A DNA stretch of 34,132 nt from Micavibrio sp. UBA6929 (GTDB lineage: Bacteria > Pseudomonadota > Alphaproteobacteria > Micavibrionales > Micavibrionaceae), in contig DKAJ01000009.1 of assembly GCA_002448815.1 (NCBI GenBank), positions 132,585-166,716 on the forward strand. Direction: 5' to 3'. Positions 6,729 to 15,385 of this stretch are shown in pieces. The notes below the pieces were generated by a model. That model did not search any database. It worked only from the letters and a program-made list of their open reading frames with translations, and had not been told where the DNA came from. The stretch's first letter is position 1; the number at the start of each line of letters is the position of its first letter. The position numbers and the translations under genes are program-made.

Positions 6729-9056
6729 ATGAAACACGGAAAAGACAAAAAGAATAAACACGATCAAGACACTGAAAACAGTGTCAACGAAATCTATGGC
6801 AACGATGGATCTAATATTCTATGGGGAAATGGTGCGTCTACGTTTTATGCAGGCGGCGGGCATGATCTAGTGTACGCGGATGACGAAGATGACACTATAT
6901 ATGGTGAAGATGGCAATGATATACTCTGGGGCCGCGATGGCGATGACCATATCGAAGGAGGCTCTGGCCTAGATATCCTTTATGGCGGTAAAGGCAATGA
7001 TACGCTAATCGGTGGAGATGACAAAGATTGGCTGCATGGCAGTCACGGTAATGACATCTTATCCGGCGGCAATGGCGATGACAGGCTGTATGGCAACAAC
7101 GATGATGATATCCTTAATGGTGACGCAGGCGATGATTGGCTTTTCGGTGGCAATGGCAACGACACACTAAGCGCAGGCGATGGTACAGATTATCTGTATG
7201 GCGCTAATGGAGATGACACATTATACGGCGGTAATGGCGTTAATTCGCTCTACGGTGGAAACGGTCAAGACATCCTTCACAGCGGCGAAGGCAGTGATGA
7301 GCTATATGGCAACAACGACGATGATAGCTTTTACGGCAGTGAAGGCAACGATATCATTAACGGCGGTAATGGTGATGACACTCTGTACTATTCTGATGAC
7401 ATCTTTGATTTCGACATCAGCCAAGACAACAAAGGCAACATAATCTTAACGCACCGCGCGCAGGACTGGGTCGATACCATTTCAAACGTCGAATATTTCT
7501 ACTTTGACAATCAATTCTATACACTCGAAGACGTTTTAAATTACGAGCCCATATATCTGGAGGAAATGCTTGTACGCCTAAGATGGAATAACGACAGCAC
7601 AAATTATGAAGTGACATCTAATCAAATCAGTGAAGACTCTGTTGACGGCGCCGAAGCTGGTTATATCTCAACACAAGAAAATCTGATCCATATCACACGA
7701 ACAGAAAACAGCATCATCGTTGATATTGAAACGGTGAATAACACCCCCGACGATGTACATGTCTATGGCGCGGTAACAGGTGATACCATGACTGTTAACA
7801 ACAATAACAGCGCAACAACAGTCTATGTTTATGGCGATGACGGTGATGATACAATTACGCTGAATACCACGTCTAAAGGTAAAGTCTTTGCTGGTCAGGG
7901 TGATGATGTTCTTCATGCATCTGCGCAAAGCGACTACCTCAGTGGCGATGAAGGCAATGATATCATTCATGGCTATGGTGGTGATGATACTTTGCTGGGC
8001 GGCGCCGGCGACGATACTCTTTATGCAGGTGCTGACAATGACCATATCGAAGGCGGTCAGGGTAATGACCTCATATTCGGCGAAGCCGGCGATGATAACC
8101 TATATGGCCAAGACGGCAACGATACAATCAATGGTGAAGACGGCAATGATATTGTCTATGGTCACGCTGGTACAGACACACTTGATGGCGGCGCAGGCAA
8201 CGACACCATGCGCGGCGGAAACGACGATGACATCTTATATGGTCAAAATGGCGCCGACACCCTTTACGGTGATGACGGCAACGATATTGTCGATGGTGGC
8301 GATGGCGATGATATTCTATCGGGCGGCGCAGGCAACGATAAGCTTTATGGCGGCACAGGCGATGATATCCTATCAGGCGGGGCTGGCTCTGATTCTATCT
8401 ACGGAAACGGCAGCCATGACACGCTATACGGCCAAGGCGGCAATGATAAACTAAACGGCGGTGGCGGAAACGACACGTTGTATGGCGGCAATGGTCATGA
8501 TTACCTCTATGGCCATAACGGCCATGACACTTTGCACGGCGAAACCGGCGATGATGTCTTGCACGGCGAAGCGGGCAACGATACCGTCAACGGTGGTGCA
8601 GGCAATGACTGGGTCTTTGGTAATGCTGATGATGATACGCTATATGGCGGGACTGGCGACGATTACCTATACGGCGAAGAAGGCAATGACATTCTGATCG
8701 GCGATGATGGATTCGATGTCCTCAGCGGCGGCGTAGGCCAAGACACATACTATTTTAACGCGATCAATGATACGGCAGACCGCATTATGGACTTTGCCAT
8801 AGGCGTGAACGGAGACATCTTAAATATTACAGATATCCTTGATGGATTTGATGCCGCACAAAGCGATATCAATGATTTCGTCTTCATGAAAGTACGCCAT
8901 TCAAATCTTACAGATATCTATATCGATCAAAACGGCACTACTGATGGCGCAAATTGGGAGCATATCGCCCTCATCCGTGATGATCTGCGTGGCTCCACAG
9001 TGGATAGCCTCTTACTGGACGGCAATCTGGTTGCCGATGACAGCCTAGGCCTATAA
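6729..9056 (+). CDS. RTX (hemolysin-type calcium-binding repeat) protein, predicted type I secretion substrate
   Basis: Acidic 775-residue protein built mainly of glycine-aspartate nonapeptides of the GGxGxDxUx type, which bind calcium and form a beta-roll outside the cell. Block 1 (about residues 23-221) has some 22 repeats and block 2 (about 390-675) some 31. Between them residues 222-385 form a non-repeat beta-rich module. The C-terminal 100 residues (DRIMDFAIGVNGDILNITD onward, with SLLLDGNLVADDSLGL at the end) resemble the C-terminal target region of type I secretion substrates. There is no N-terminal Sec signal, as expected for that route. No catalytic domain is visible, so it may be an adhesin, surface or matrix protein rather than an enzyme. 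No ABC transporter, membrane-fusion or TolC gene is in the window. The ATG has no clear ribosome site. Confidence 0.92.
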   Translation: MKHGKDKKNKHDQDTENSVNEIYGNDGSNILWGNGASTFYAGGGHDLVYADDEDDTIYGEDGNDILWGRDGDDHIEGGSGLDILYGGKGNDTLIGGDDKDWLHGSHGNDILSGGNGDDRLYGNNDDDILNGDAGDDWLFGGNGNDTLSAGDGTDYLYGANGDDTLYGGNGVNSLYGGNGQDILHSGEGSDELYGNNDDDSFYGSEGNDIINGGNGDDTLYYSDDIFDFDISQDNKGNIILTHRAQDWVDTISNVEYFYFDNQFYTLEDVLNYEPIYLEEMLVRLRWNNDSTNYEVTSNQISEDSVDGAEAGYISTQENLIHITRTENSIIVDIETVNNTPDDVHVYGAVTGDTMTVNNNNSATTVYVYGDDGDDTITLNTTSKGKVFAGQGDDVLHASAQSDYLSGDEGNDIIHGYGGDDTLLGGAGDDTLYAGADNDHIEGGQGNDLIFGEAGDDNLYGQDGNDTINGEDGNDIVYGHAGTDTLDGGAGNDTMRGGNDDDILYGQNGADTLYGDDGNDIVDGGDGDDILSGGAGNDKLYGGTGDDILSGGAGSDSIYGNGSHDTLYGQGGNDKLNGGGGNDTLYGGNGHDYLYGHNGHDTLHGETGDDVLHGEAGNDTVNGGAGNDWVFGNADDDTLYGGTGDDYLYGEEGNDILIGDDGFDVLSGGVGQDTYYFNAINDTADRIMDFAIGVNGDILNITDILDGFDAAQSDINDFVFMKVRHSNLTDIYIDQNGTTDGANWEHIALIRDDLRGSTVDSLLLDGNLVADDSLGL
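6795..7392 (+). repeat. Tandem 27-base coding repeats, RTX block 1
   Basis: About 22 diverged 27-base units encoding glycine-rich nonapeptides. Recurrent nucleotide cores are GGCAATGATAC and TATGGCGG. The units are not identical, which argues for an old array rather than a recent expansion. Confidence 0.8.
7887..8752 (+). repeat. Tandem 27-base coding repeats, RTX block 2
   Basis: About 31 diverged 27-base units encoding nonapeptides such as GGAGNDKLY and GGTGDDILS. Several near-identical units occur around 8300-8400, so recombination between units is plausible there. Confidence 0.8.
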
Positions 9057-9176
9057 GACCTGTGCATACCCTGATATTTTTGGCAAATAACGCTTGCTTT
9101 TCGCATATTTTTCAGCCAATTTAACAAAATCCCAATACGATACGAACAGTATAAAATAGTTTGAAAGGAAAGAGCT

Positions 9177-9782
9177 ATGGAAAATACTGCACTTGAACAG
9201 AGCGAGAGCCCTGCGCGCAAAGGTCGCCCAAGAAGCGAAAAGTCGAAAAAATCGATTTTAAAGGCAACAAACAGCCTTCTTTTACACATGTCAGTCCAAG
9301 AGCTGAGCATCGAAGCCATTGCCAAAAAGGCAAAGGTTGGCAAAACAACCATTTATCGCTGGTGGCCGAACAAAACCGCCGTGATTATGGAGGCTCTGTC
9401 AAACCAGCCAGGCATGCAAACACCATTGCCAACACCGCGCAATAACGCCGAAGCCATCCAAATGCAGCTTGAAAAGCTCATCCGCCTTCTGCACAGCAAA
9501 AACGGTGAAACCATTGCGCAGCTTTTCGCCGAAGCGCAATCTGATGAAAAAGCGCAGGCCATTTTTGAAAACAATTTCTTAACGCCCCTAATCGACGCCA
9601 TGGAATACAGCATCGAACAAGGCCAAAAGGATGGCGAGTTTGCTGATCGCTATGATGTGAAATCAGTCGTTGATATTCTATGCGGCCCAATTTTCTTCCG
9701 CCTCATGGCACATCCTGCCGATTTCAACGAAAGCTTCATGAAGTCATATCCAAAAGAAGCACTGCGTTTAATCAGCGCTTAA
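9177..9782 (+). CDS. TetR/AcrR-family transcriptional regulator
   Basis: Repressor-type regulator of 201 residues. The N-terminal DNA-binding domain (about 20-70) shows the TetR helix-turn-helix LSIEAIAKKAKVGKTTIYRW followed by WPNKTAVIMEAL. The C-terminal ligand/dimer domain (75-201) is helical and contains DVKSVVDILCGPIFFRLM, a pattern seen in the TetR C-terminal group typified by YWWPNK-type members. The ligand cannot be told. A strong ribosome site (GAAAGGAAAGAG) directly precedes the ATG, and a strong terminator follows the gene, so it is probably a single-gene unit after the RTX gene. The 120-base spacer before it contains AACAGTATAAAATAG, a plausible -10 region. Neighbouring RTX or DUF6782-like genes are possible targets, by position only. 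Confidence 0.93.
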   Translation: MENTALEQSESPARKGRPRSEKSKKSILKATNSLLLHMSVQELSIEAIAKKAKVGKTTIYRWWPNKTAVIMEALSNQPGMQTPLPTPRNNAEAIQMQLEKLIRLLHSKNGETIAQLFAEAQSDEKAQAIFENNFLTPLIDAMEYSIEQGQKDGEFADRYDVKSVVDILCGPIFFRLMAHPADFNESFMKSYPKEALRLISA

Positions 9783-9817
9783 CAAATTAATACCTGTTAA
9801 AAGTATTATTGAAAATA

Positions 9818-9842
9818 GGGGCCTTTACGAAGGCCCTTTTTT
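9818..9842 (+). terminator. Rho-independent terminator after the TetR gene
   Basis: GGGCCTT (9819-9825) pairs perfectly with AAGGCCC (9830-9836) around a TACG loop, followed by six T residues. It is 36 bases after the TetR stop and separates that gene from the DUF6782-like pair. Confidence 0.92.
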
Positions 9843-10013
9843 ACGTCCGCACGCCTGACTCACAGCCACTTTCAAAAAAATTCACTTTTTTGCGCATTTT
9901 CTGCAATCGGGAAAGGTTCTGTTAAGAATTACCAGTCCATAATAGACACATAAAGAAATGATCTTGTCTCTGGGGGACCAAGGGAAAAACACTAAAACAT
10001 CGGACATAGAACA

Positions 10014-11333
10014 ATGAGCACAACAACAACAGACACACACACAAATGTTTCAAACAGCCTGCCTGCAGCGCGCGTGTCATATACACTTAATAATACGCAG
10101 CCAGTCATCTGCACCATTATCGATTCACAGCCATTGTTCTACATGGATCATGAAGAGGCCGACACAGACCTTCATGCAGACGATCTAAGCGATGCTGATC
10201 TTGCCTACGTCAACAGCGAAATTAATACACTTCAAAAAGAGCTCAACACGCTGGAAAAATTCTCGGCGCAATATACGCTTTCAACTGATGAATATATCGC
10301 AGTGTTCGACAGCGCGAAAAACAGCATCCTTGGCACAAGCTCGGCGCCAAAAACATCCATTGATACAGTGATTGAAATTTTGGGTCAAAGCCGCGCCGCG
10401 CAAAGCTATCTTGATCATGCCAAAGAACACGGCCTAGAAATCATCGCTGACACACATATTCACGCTGCGCTTTATGATCGTGCGCATAATAAAATTCGTA
10501 TTAACCCGAACCTATCCGAAGCCAATCAAGTTCTTCTTGCCCTGCACGAGCTACGCCGTCACTGGCAACACAGAAATGGTGCGCTTTTAAACCCAATGCA
10601 CTTCCACCCGGAAAATGCCATCCTGATTAACCGCATTCAAAAGGCAGACTTGATTGCATCAACACTGCGCGGCGCTTGGGAATTGCAATTATCTGGATAC
10701 AAAGATGCATGGCAGAAAATTGAAAATTCAGGCTACTCTGATTTGGGTCGCGCCTTCACACGCGAAGCATATTCAGATTTCCGCACGATCAACAACGGTA
10801 TGGCCGTCACAGCAGCCTTCGAAGCATGGTTCCTGTCCGAGCGTTGCCGCGCAACTGATAAACAGTTGATCCGCCAGATGCTTGCAGACAATCAAGGTTA
10901 TGTCTTTGACATCGACAATGATCACGCTGCCCTAACACCGACACTTATTGCCGCCCTAGGTAACATGCCATACGGCAAAAATTACCTCGCGCAGCATATC
11001 GACACGATCATGAATGATCCAATCTTTACCGAGGTACGTGACCGCTCGAACGCGAATTTCCTATGGTTTATCAAATTTGAACGCTCTTTCCGTGAAACGG
11101 AACGCGACTTGCAATCAGAATTCTCATCTGTTGCCGAATATTCATACGGCACTTCACCTAATAACCAACAAGGTCAAAACGATGAGAAAAAAGTTGTTGT
11201 CCTCTATGACGGATCAAACCAACCAGCACGCCAATCAGATTCCGGCCGTTTACTCGGACCAGAAAACGGCCAGCCTGCACAAGCCGGAGCAGATATTATC
11301 TACTTGCGCCGCGCACCGTCAGAAAGCATCTAA
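10014..11333 (+). CDS. DUF6782-like putative metallopeptidase-domain protein (first of a tandem pair)
   Basis: Protein of 439 residues without signal peptide or membrane segment. The central domain (about 140-290) resembles the family I recall as DUF6782, annotated as a putative metallopeptidase. It has a segment with HELRRHWQH (178-186), then PENAILINRIQKADL, RGAWEL, and AAFEAWFLSERCRA (267-280). Relative to the usual HExxH pattern the second His appears one position late (HExxxH), so zinc binding is uncertain. The N-terminal 90 residues are Thr-rich and acidic; the C-terminal 75 look disordered (Gln, Asn, Gly, Pro). A promoter-like but unresolved AT-rich stretch of about 170 bases separates it from the TetR terminator. 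A diverged paralogue follows after 49 bases. The ATG lacks a clear ribosome site. Substrate and role are unknown. Confidence 0.8.
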   Translation: MSTTTTDTHTNVSNSLPAARVSYTLNNTQPVICTIIDSQPLFYMDHEEADTDLHADDLSDADLAYVNSEINTLQKELNTLEKFSAQYTLSTDEYIAVFDSAKNSILGTSSAPKTSIDTVIEILGQSRAAQSYLDHAKEHGLEIIADTHIHAALYDRAHNKIRINPNLSEANQVLLALHELRRHWQHRNGALLNPMHFHPENAILINRIQKADLIASTLRGAWELQLSGYKDAWQKIENSGYSDLGRAFTREAYSDFRTINNGMAVTAAFEAWFLSERCRATDKQLIRQMLADNQGYVFDIDNDHAALTPTLIAALGNMPYGKNYLAQHIDTIMNDPIFTEVRDRSNANFLWFIKFERSFRETERDLQSEFSSVAEYSYGTSPNNQQGQNDEKKVVVLYDGSNQPARQSDSGRLLGPENGQPAQAGADIIYLRRAPSESI

Positions 11334-11382
11334 CAACAACACGCCACGATGCTCGGTCGTCTATACGCATGAGGACAAAACA

Positions 11383-12420
11383 GTGAAATCATTTACCAAC
11401 GCAAAAAATGCTAAAACGCGTGCCGCGCAAAAGGCATCCTTTGATTTTACATTAGAACAATCAAACCAAAATGGCATTCCTTTGGATGATGTGAACGAGT
11501 ATCTGACATACCTAAGCGACTGCGGCGAAGATGATGCCGCCACGCTTGAGCCTGAATACACGCTCATCATGCAAACAATTGCCGCGGCCCTGCAAAGCCC
11601 AATGGCAACAGCGCTCTTTGAAGAAGCCGCCAAAGACGGCTGGGCGATCGACATTCAAGATTTAGACGATCTGGACTTCCACCTGGATGTGCCAGAAAAA
11701 TGTATCACGTTAAATTCACATGGCCTTGCGCCATCATCCTTGCAAAAATCACGTTACTTCCGCGGCGGCATGATCATGGCCTTCGTGCGTTCATTGCGCG
11801 ATATCTGGCAAGAAAAACGCCACGGCGGATTTGAAACCCATTTCAACCCTCAGCACGTTATGTTGCTCGAGCGTATTCGCGCCGCAGATTGTGAAACAAT
11901 GCTGGTGGTGATCGCTTGGGAAATTGAACAGGCAGGCACGCCAGATTTGTGGCGTCACCTCATCGGATCCAGCGAAGGCGACATGGCCATGGCCTTTACC
12001 GCAATGCTGGAAAGACAAAAGCACAATACATGCGTTTATGACGCAATGAACGCCGCATTTAAACAATGGTTTTTATCTGATGAGCGCATCAACATTTGTG
12101 ATCATGAAACACTGGAATATCTAGATAACATTATCACAACGGAAGGCAAAGAAGCCTTTGGAACCACAGATTTAAACGCATCTGACATTGAAATGATTGC
12201 ATATTTGCCAAACCACTTCGCATATCTGCAAGGGCTGGGTGAGGGCATCTTAAATAACGCCCTTTACACAGGCATGAATGACATCATCAACCAAAGTCAC
12301 CTAATGCACATTATGGAAGATATGCAATCTGTTCAAGTTGCTGGCATTGCCTTCCGCGATGCGGAGCTTGCCGCGAAAATTTTCCCACAAGGCACCGCAA
12401 AAACATCAATCGATGCATAA
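11383..12420 (+). CDS. DUF6782-like paralogue lacking the metal-binding motif (second of a tandem pair)
   Basis: Protein of 345 residues. It aligns with its upstream neighbour over about 130-220 of this protein: IMAFVRSLRDIWQEKRHGG against LLALHELRRHWQHRNGA, then LLERIRAADC against LINRIQKADL, and NAAFKQWFLSDERI against TAAFEAWFLSERCR. The His and Glu of the motif are replaced by Arg and Ser, so this copy is probably catalytically inactive. The start is GTG at 11383: GAGGA lies 8 bases upstream, while an ATG in the same frame at 11014 would overlap the preceding gene by 320 bases and read its antiframe. Its N-terminus (VKSFTNAKNAKTRAAQKASF) is basic. The pair likely forms one transcript. Function is unknown; a pseudoenzyme or binding partner of the first protein is one inference. 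Confidence 0.78.
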   Translation: MKSFTNAKNAKTRAAQKASFDFTLEQSNQNGIPLDDVNEYLTYLSDCGEDDAATLEPEYTLIMQTIAAALQSPMATALFEEAAKDGWAIDIQDLDDLDFHLDVPEKCITLNSHGLAPSSLQKSRYFRGGMIMAFVRSLRDIWQEKRHGGFETHFNPQHVMLLERIRAADCETMLVVIAWEIEQAGTPDLWRHLIGSSEGDMAMAFTAMLERQKHNTCVYDAMNAAFKQWFLSDERINICDHETLEYLDNIITTEGKEAFGTTDLNASDIEMIAYLPNHFAYLQGLGEGILNNALYTGMNDIINQSHLMHIMEDMQSVQVAGIAFRDAELAAKIFPQGTAKTSIDA

Positions 12421-12460
12421 AGTGCTAGGCGCTGGGCAATATTTTCTTTAAAACGGTCTT

Positions 12461-13339
12461 ATGGTTAGAAGACGGCGCAAAACATCGTCCAGCGACGAAG
12501 TACATAAATTCCATTTACACCTTGTATCCGATGCCACAGGAACAACCTTGCTGGGGCTTGCCCGCGCATGCACCGCGCAGTTCGAAGGCATCGACCCAGT
12601 TCAGAAATTCTGGCCCCTTATCCGCACCCAGCGTCAGCTTGAGCGCGTCATCAAAAAGATCGAAGATAATCCTGGCCCCGTTATTTTTACCATGGTTGAT
12701 AATAACCTGCGTAAACGTTTGCAAGAACGTTGCGAGGAACTTGGCATTCCTGCCGTGCCTGTTCTTGACCCCATTATTCGCAGTTTTTCATCCTATCTAG
12801 GTCTGCACGCCAAGGGTATTCCGGGACTGCAACACGCCATGGATGACACCTATTTCCGCCGCGTCGAAGCCGTCGATTTCGCCATGCGCTTTGATGATGG
12901 CAAACACATGGAAAGCGGCCTGCCCGAAGCTGATGTTATCTTGGTCGGTGTATCGCGCACATCAAAAACACCAACCAGCATCTTTCTAGCGCGGCGTGGC
13001 ATTAAATGCGCGAATATTCCCCTTGTCCCCGGCGTCCCCGTTGACGAGGAAAAATTTTCATACGAACACCCGCTATATGTTGGTTTGGTCACATCACCAA
13101 AGCGCCTTGTGCAAATTCGCCGTAACCGCCTGAATGCCAATGGCGAAGGCCACAGCCTCATCGAAGATAACGATTATTTAGACCACGAAAAAATCGAAGA
13201 CGAAGTGCGCAGCGCCCGTAAAATTTTCTCGCGTCATGGCTGGCCCGTCATTGACGTCACCAAACGATCCATCGAAGAAACAGCCGCCGAAATTCTGGCA
13301 CTCTTGCAAAATCGCGGCGATAACGAGAAATCTTCATGA
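12461..13339 (+). CDS. ppsR: PpsR-type kinase/pyrophosphorylase (DUF299, PEP synthase or PPDK regulatory protein)
   Basis: Bifunctional regulator that, in characterised members, phosphorylates (using ADP) and dephosphorylates a threonine of phosphoenolpyruvate synthase or pyruvate phosphate dikinase. The 292 residues match the family length. Key marks are FHLHLVSDATGTTLLGLARA near the N-terminus and the P-loop GVSRTSKT (163-170) followed by PTSIFLARRG and NIPLVPG. The first 12 residues are basic and poorly conserved. This is the gene called RP001/CC0001-type next to the origin in Rickettsia and Caulobacter. It heads an operon: its stop overlaps the maf start by four bases. Here it points toward the putative origin rather than away from it. 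Which of the two target enzymes applies cannot be judged from this window. Confidence 0.95.
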   Translation: MVRRRRKTSSSDEVHKFHLHLVSDATGTTLLGLARACTAQFEGIDPVQKFWPLIRTQRQLERVIKKIEDNPGPVIFTMVDNNLRKRLQERCEELGIPAVPVLDPIIRSFSSYLGLHAKGIPGLQHAMDDTYFRRVEAVDFAMRFDDGKHMESGLPEADVILVGVSRTSKTPTSIFLARRGIKCANIPLVPGVPVDEEKFSYEHPLYVGLVTSPKRLVQIRRNRLNANGEGHSLIEDNDYLDHEKIEDEVRSARKIFSRHGWPVIDVTKRSIEETAAEILALLQNRGDNEKSS

Positions 13340-13959
13340 GCCCATTACCAAACATCATCCTTGCCTCGCAAAGCAAGGGGCGCATTGAAATGTTGCAAAA
13401 TGCAGGTTTGCACATCACCGCAATCCCAGCGCATATTGATGAGCAAACCATCATCACTGATCTGATCGCGCATGAAGAAACCTTTGATGAAATCGCGCAA
13501 ACACTGGCTGATGAAAAGGCACTTGCCATCAGCCGCGATCACCCCGGCGCGCTGATTATCGGGTCAGACCAAATTTTAGAATTTCACGGCCATATCCTAA
13601 GTAAGGCAAAATCCGATGACCAAGCCATCAGCCGCCTAAAAGAAATGGTCGGCGATACGCATCATTTAATCTCGGCCGTGAGTATTGCCCTTGATGGTGA
13701 AATTATTTGGCAGGCTTGCGATCATGCAGCGCTTAGCATGCATCACGATTTGGACGACGCCTTTTTTGATCGTTACAAGGCGCGCGCAGGCAAGGCACTA
13801 ACCGCATCGGTTGGTGGCTATTGGCTAGAAGATATAGGAAGCTGGCTTTTCGAGGCCATCGACGGCAATTACTTCACAATCCTTGGCATGCCGCTTTTGC
13901 CTTTGCTTGCATATCTGCGTGCCCATCACGGCGCGGTTTTCAGCGGCGAGGACACATAA
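13336..13959 (+). CDS. maf: Maf-family nucleoside triphosphate pyrophosphatase
   Basis: House-cleaning nucleotide pyrophosphatase of 207 residues, full length. The N-terminus LPNIILASQSKGRIEMLQNA matches the family pattern (L-A-S-x-S-x-R). GSDQILEF (about 75-82) carries the conserved Asp, and residues DIGSWLFEAIDGNYFTILGM near the C-terminus correspond to the usual G-x-x-I-x-G-D/N-Y-x-x-V-x-G-L-P signature. The ATGA overlap with ppsR (13336-13339) indicates coupled translation, and aroE follows after two bases. Whether it acts like YceF or YhdE (different nucleotide preference) is not decidable by eye. Gene order ppsR-maf-aroE-coaE-dnaQ is conserved in alphaproteobacteria. Confidence 0.95.
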   Translation: MSPLPNIILASQSKGRIEMLQNAGLHITAIPAHIDEQTIITDLIAHEETFDEIAQTLADEKALAISRDHPGALIIGSDQILEFHGHILSKAKSDDQAISRLKEMVGDTHHLISAVSIALDGEIIWQACDHAALSMHHDLDDAFFDRYKARAGKALTASVGGYWLEDIGSWLFEAIDGNYFTILGMPLLPLLAYLRAHHGAVFSGEDT

Positions 13960-13961
13960 CC

Positions 13962-14783
13962 ATGGCGCATATTAAAACAGGCGTCATCGGCCACCCCATT
14001 AGCCACAGTAAATCACCGCTGATCCATAATTTCTGGATCAAGCACCACAATCTTGATGGCCATTACGAGGCCATTGATATCCCGCCCGAAAATCTGCCCA
14101 GCGCCCTGCCGCGCTTGTTAAAAGATGACGGCTATACCGGATTTAACCTGACCATCCCGCATAAAGAAATCGCCATGGATATCTGCGATGAAATCGACCC
14201 TATCGGTCAAGCCATTGGCGCAGTAAATACCGTGCATTTGCGCGAAGATGGCAAAATTTTTGGCACAAACACAGATGCCTTTGGTTTTATCTATAATATC
14301 AAACAACAATTTCCCGATTATGATTTCACGCGCGGCCCTGCGATTGTCTTGGGTGCAGGCGGCGCGGCAAAGGCCATTATTCACGGATTACTGCAAGAAA
14401 ATGTACCCCAAATTATTGTGCTAAACCGCACACTTGGCAAAGCCGAAGCCCTTGCCAATGTTGATCCAAAAGTAACAGCGCGCCCATGGGATGATCGCCA
14501 TGATATTTTATCAAACGCCGCATTGGTGGTGAACACAACCGCGCTGGGCATGGCTGGTAAGCCGCCCCTTGATTTGGCGCTTGATAAACTGCCAACTTCT
14601 GCATTGGTCAGTGACATTGTCTATGCGCCGCTTATGACAGATTTACTGACGCACGCAAAAGCGCGCGGCAATGATATTGTCACAGGCATTGGCATGTTAC
14701 TGCATCAGGCGCGCCCATCGTTTAAATTATGGTACGGCGCTATGCCCGCCGTCACCCAAGACTTAGAGGATCTAGTGCTATGA
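13962..14783 (+). CDS. aroE: Shikimate dehydrogenase
   Basis: NADP-dependent reduction of 3-dehydroshikimate to shikimate in aromatic amino acid synthesis. The protein has 273 residues. Substrate-domain motifs are GVIGHPISHSKSPLIHNFW, LTIPHK with the catalytic Lys, and the GTNTDAFGF segment with the conserved Asp. The Rossmann part shows VLGAGGAAKAIIHGLL followed by LNRT, the NADP-preferring pattern, and the C-terminus has GIGMLLHQARPSFKLW. The start at 13962 gives the usual N-terminus; GCGAGGA lies about 9 bases upstream, and the longer open frame (from 13821) only reads the maf gene in another frame. The stop overlaps the coaE start (ATGA at 14780-14783). Confidence 0.97.
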   Translation: MAHIKTGVIGHPISHSKSPLIHNFWIKHHNLDGHYEAIDIPPENLPSALPRLLKDDGYTGFNLTIPHKEIAMDICDEIDPIGQAIGAVNTVHLREDGKIFGTNTDAFGFIYNIKQQFPDYDFTRGPAIVLGAGGAAKAIIHGLLQENVPQIIVLNRTLGKAEALANVDPKVTARPWDDRHDILSNAALVVNTTALGMAGKPPLDLALDKLPTSALVSDIVYAPLMTDLLTHAKARGNDIVTGIGMLLHQARPSFKLWYGAMPAVTQDLEDLVL

Positions 14784-15385
14784 TAATTATCGGCCTGACG
14801 GGATCCATTGGCATGGGTAAATCAACCTGCGGCGCGATGCTGGAACAATGCGGCGTTCCTGTCCATGAATCCGATCACGCCGTACATGATTTATTGTCAG
14901 GCGATGATGAAACAATCAGCGCCGTTATCGATGCATTTCCATCGCTCTCGCGGCCAATTAACCGCGCGGATTTAGGCGCAATCATTTTCCATGATAAAGC
15001 CAAGTGCGAAGTGTTAGAGCGCATTTTACACCCGCGCGTTCAAAATCGGCAAAATGCCTTTATCAAAACCCAGCGCGGCAAAGGTCTTAAAATTGTGGCG
15101 CTGGATATTCCACTTTTGTTTGAAACAGGCGCAGAAACGCGCACAGATTATACCGCCGTTGCCAGTGCTCCCTTTCATATTCAATCAACCCGCGTTTTAA
15201 ACCGCCCAGGCATGACCGAAGATAAATTTGCAAATATCCTTGCGCGTCAAATGCCTGATAACGAAAAAAGAAAGCGCGCCGATTTCATTTTGCCAACAGG
15301 TCTAGGCAAAGCCGAAACAATGAAAGCTATCAAAAAAATGCTAGCTGCGATAAAAGAAGATCATCATGCTAGAAGTCGTTCTTGA
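14780..15385 (+). CDS. coaE: Dephospho-CoA kinase
   Basis: Last step of coenzyme A synthesis: ATP-dependent phosphorylation of dephospho-CoA. The 201 residues begin MIIIGLTGSIGMGKSTCG, with the P-loop GSIGMGKS, followed by ESDHAVHDLL (conserved D of the substrate site), the segment LERILHPRVQ and ALDIPLLFETG, all typical. The usual lid region is present as VLNRPGMTEDKFANILARQM. The start is fixed by the four-base overlap with aroE; the longer frame from 14729 runs inside aroE. The 3' end overlaps dnaQ by 20 bases (15366-15385), so the operon is continuous. Confidence 0.96.
   Translation: MIIIGLTGSIGMGKSTCGAMLEQCGVPVHESDHAVHDLLSGDDETISAVIDAFPSLSRPINRADLGAIIFHDKAKCEVLERILHPRVQNRQNAFIKTQRGKGLKIVALDIPLLFETGAETRTDYTAVASAPFHIQSTRVLNRPGMTEDKFANILARQMPDNEKRKRADFILPTGLGKAETMKAIKKMLAAIKEDHHARSRS

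Noticed and set aside
7668..8697. Open frames in other phases and on the minus strand across the RTX repeats
   Set aside because: The 27-base periodic sequence keeps alternative frames open. Their translations are Met/Thr/Ala-rich or Ile-rich low complexity with no independent signals.
6795..8752. Regular short repeats that might suggest a CRISPR array
   Set aside because: Units are 27 bases, adjacent without spacers, and translate as RTX nonapeptides in one continuous frame.
9880..10013. Promoter for the DUF6782-like pair
   Set aside because: CATAAT at 9938-9943 could be a -10 but no -35 with suitable spacing is visible, so no promoter is listed.
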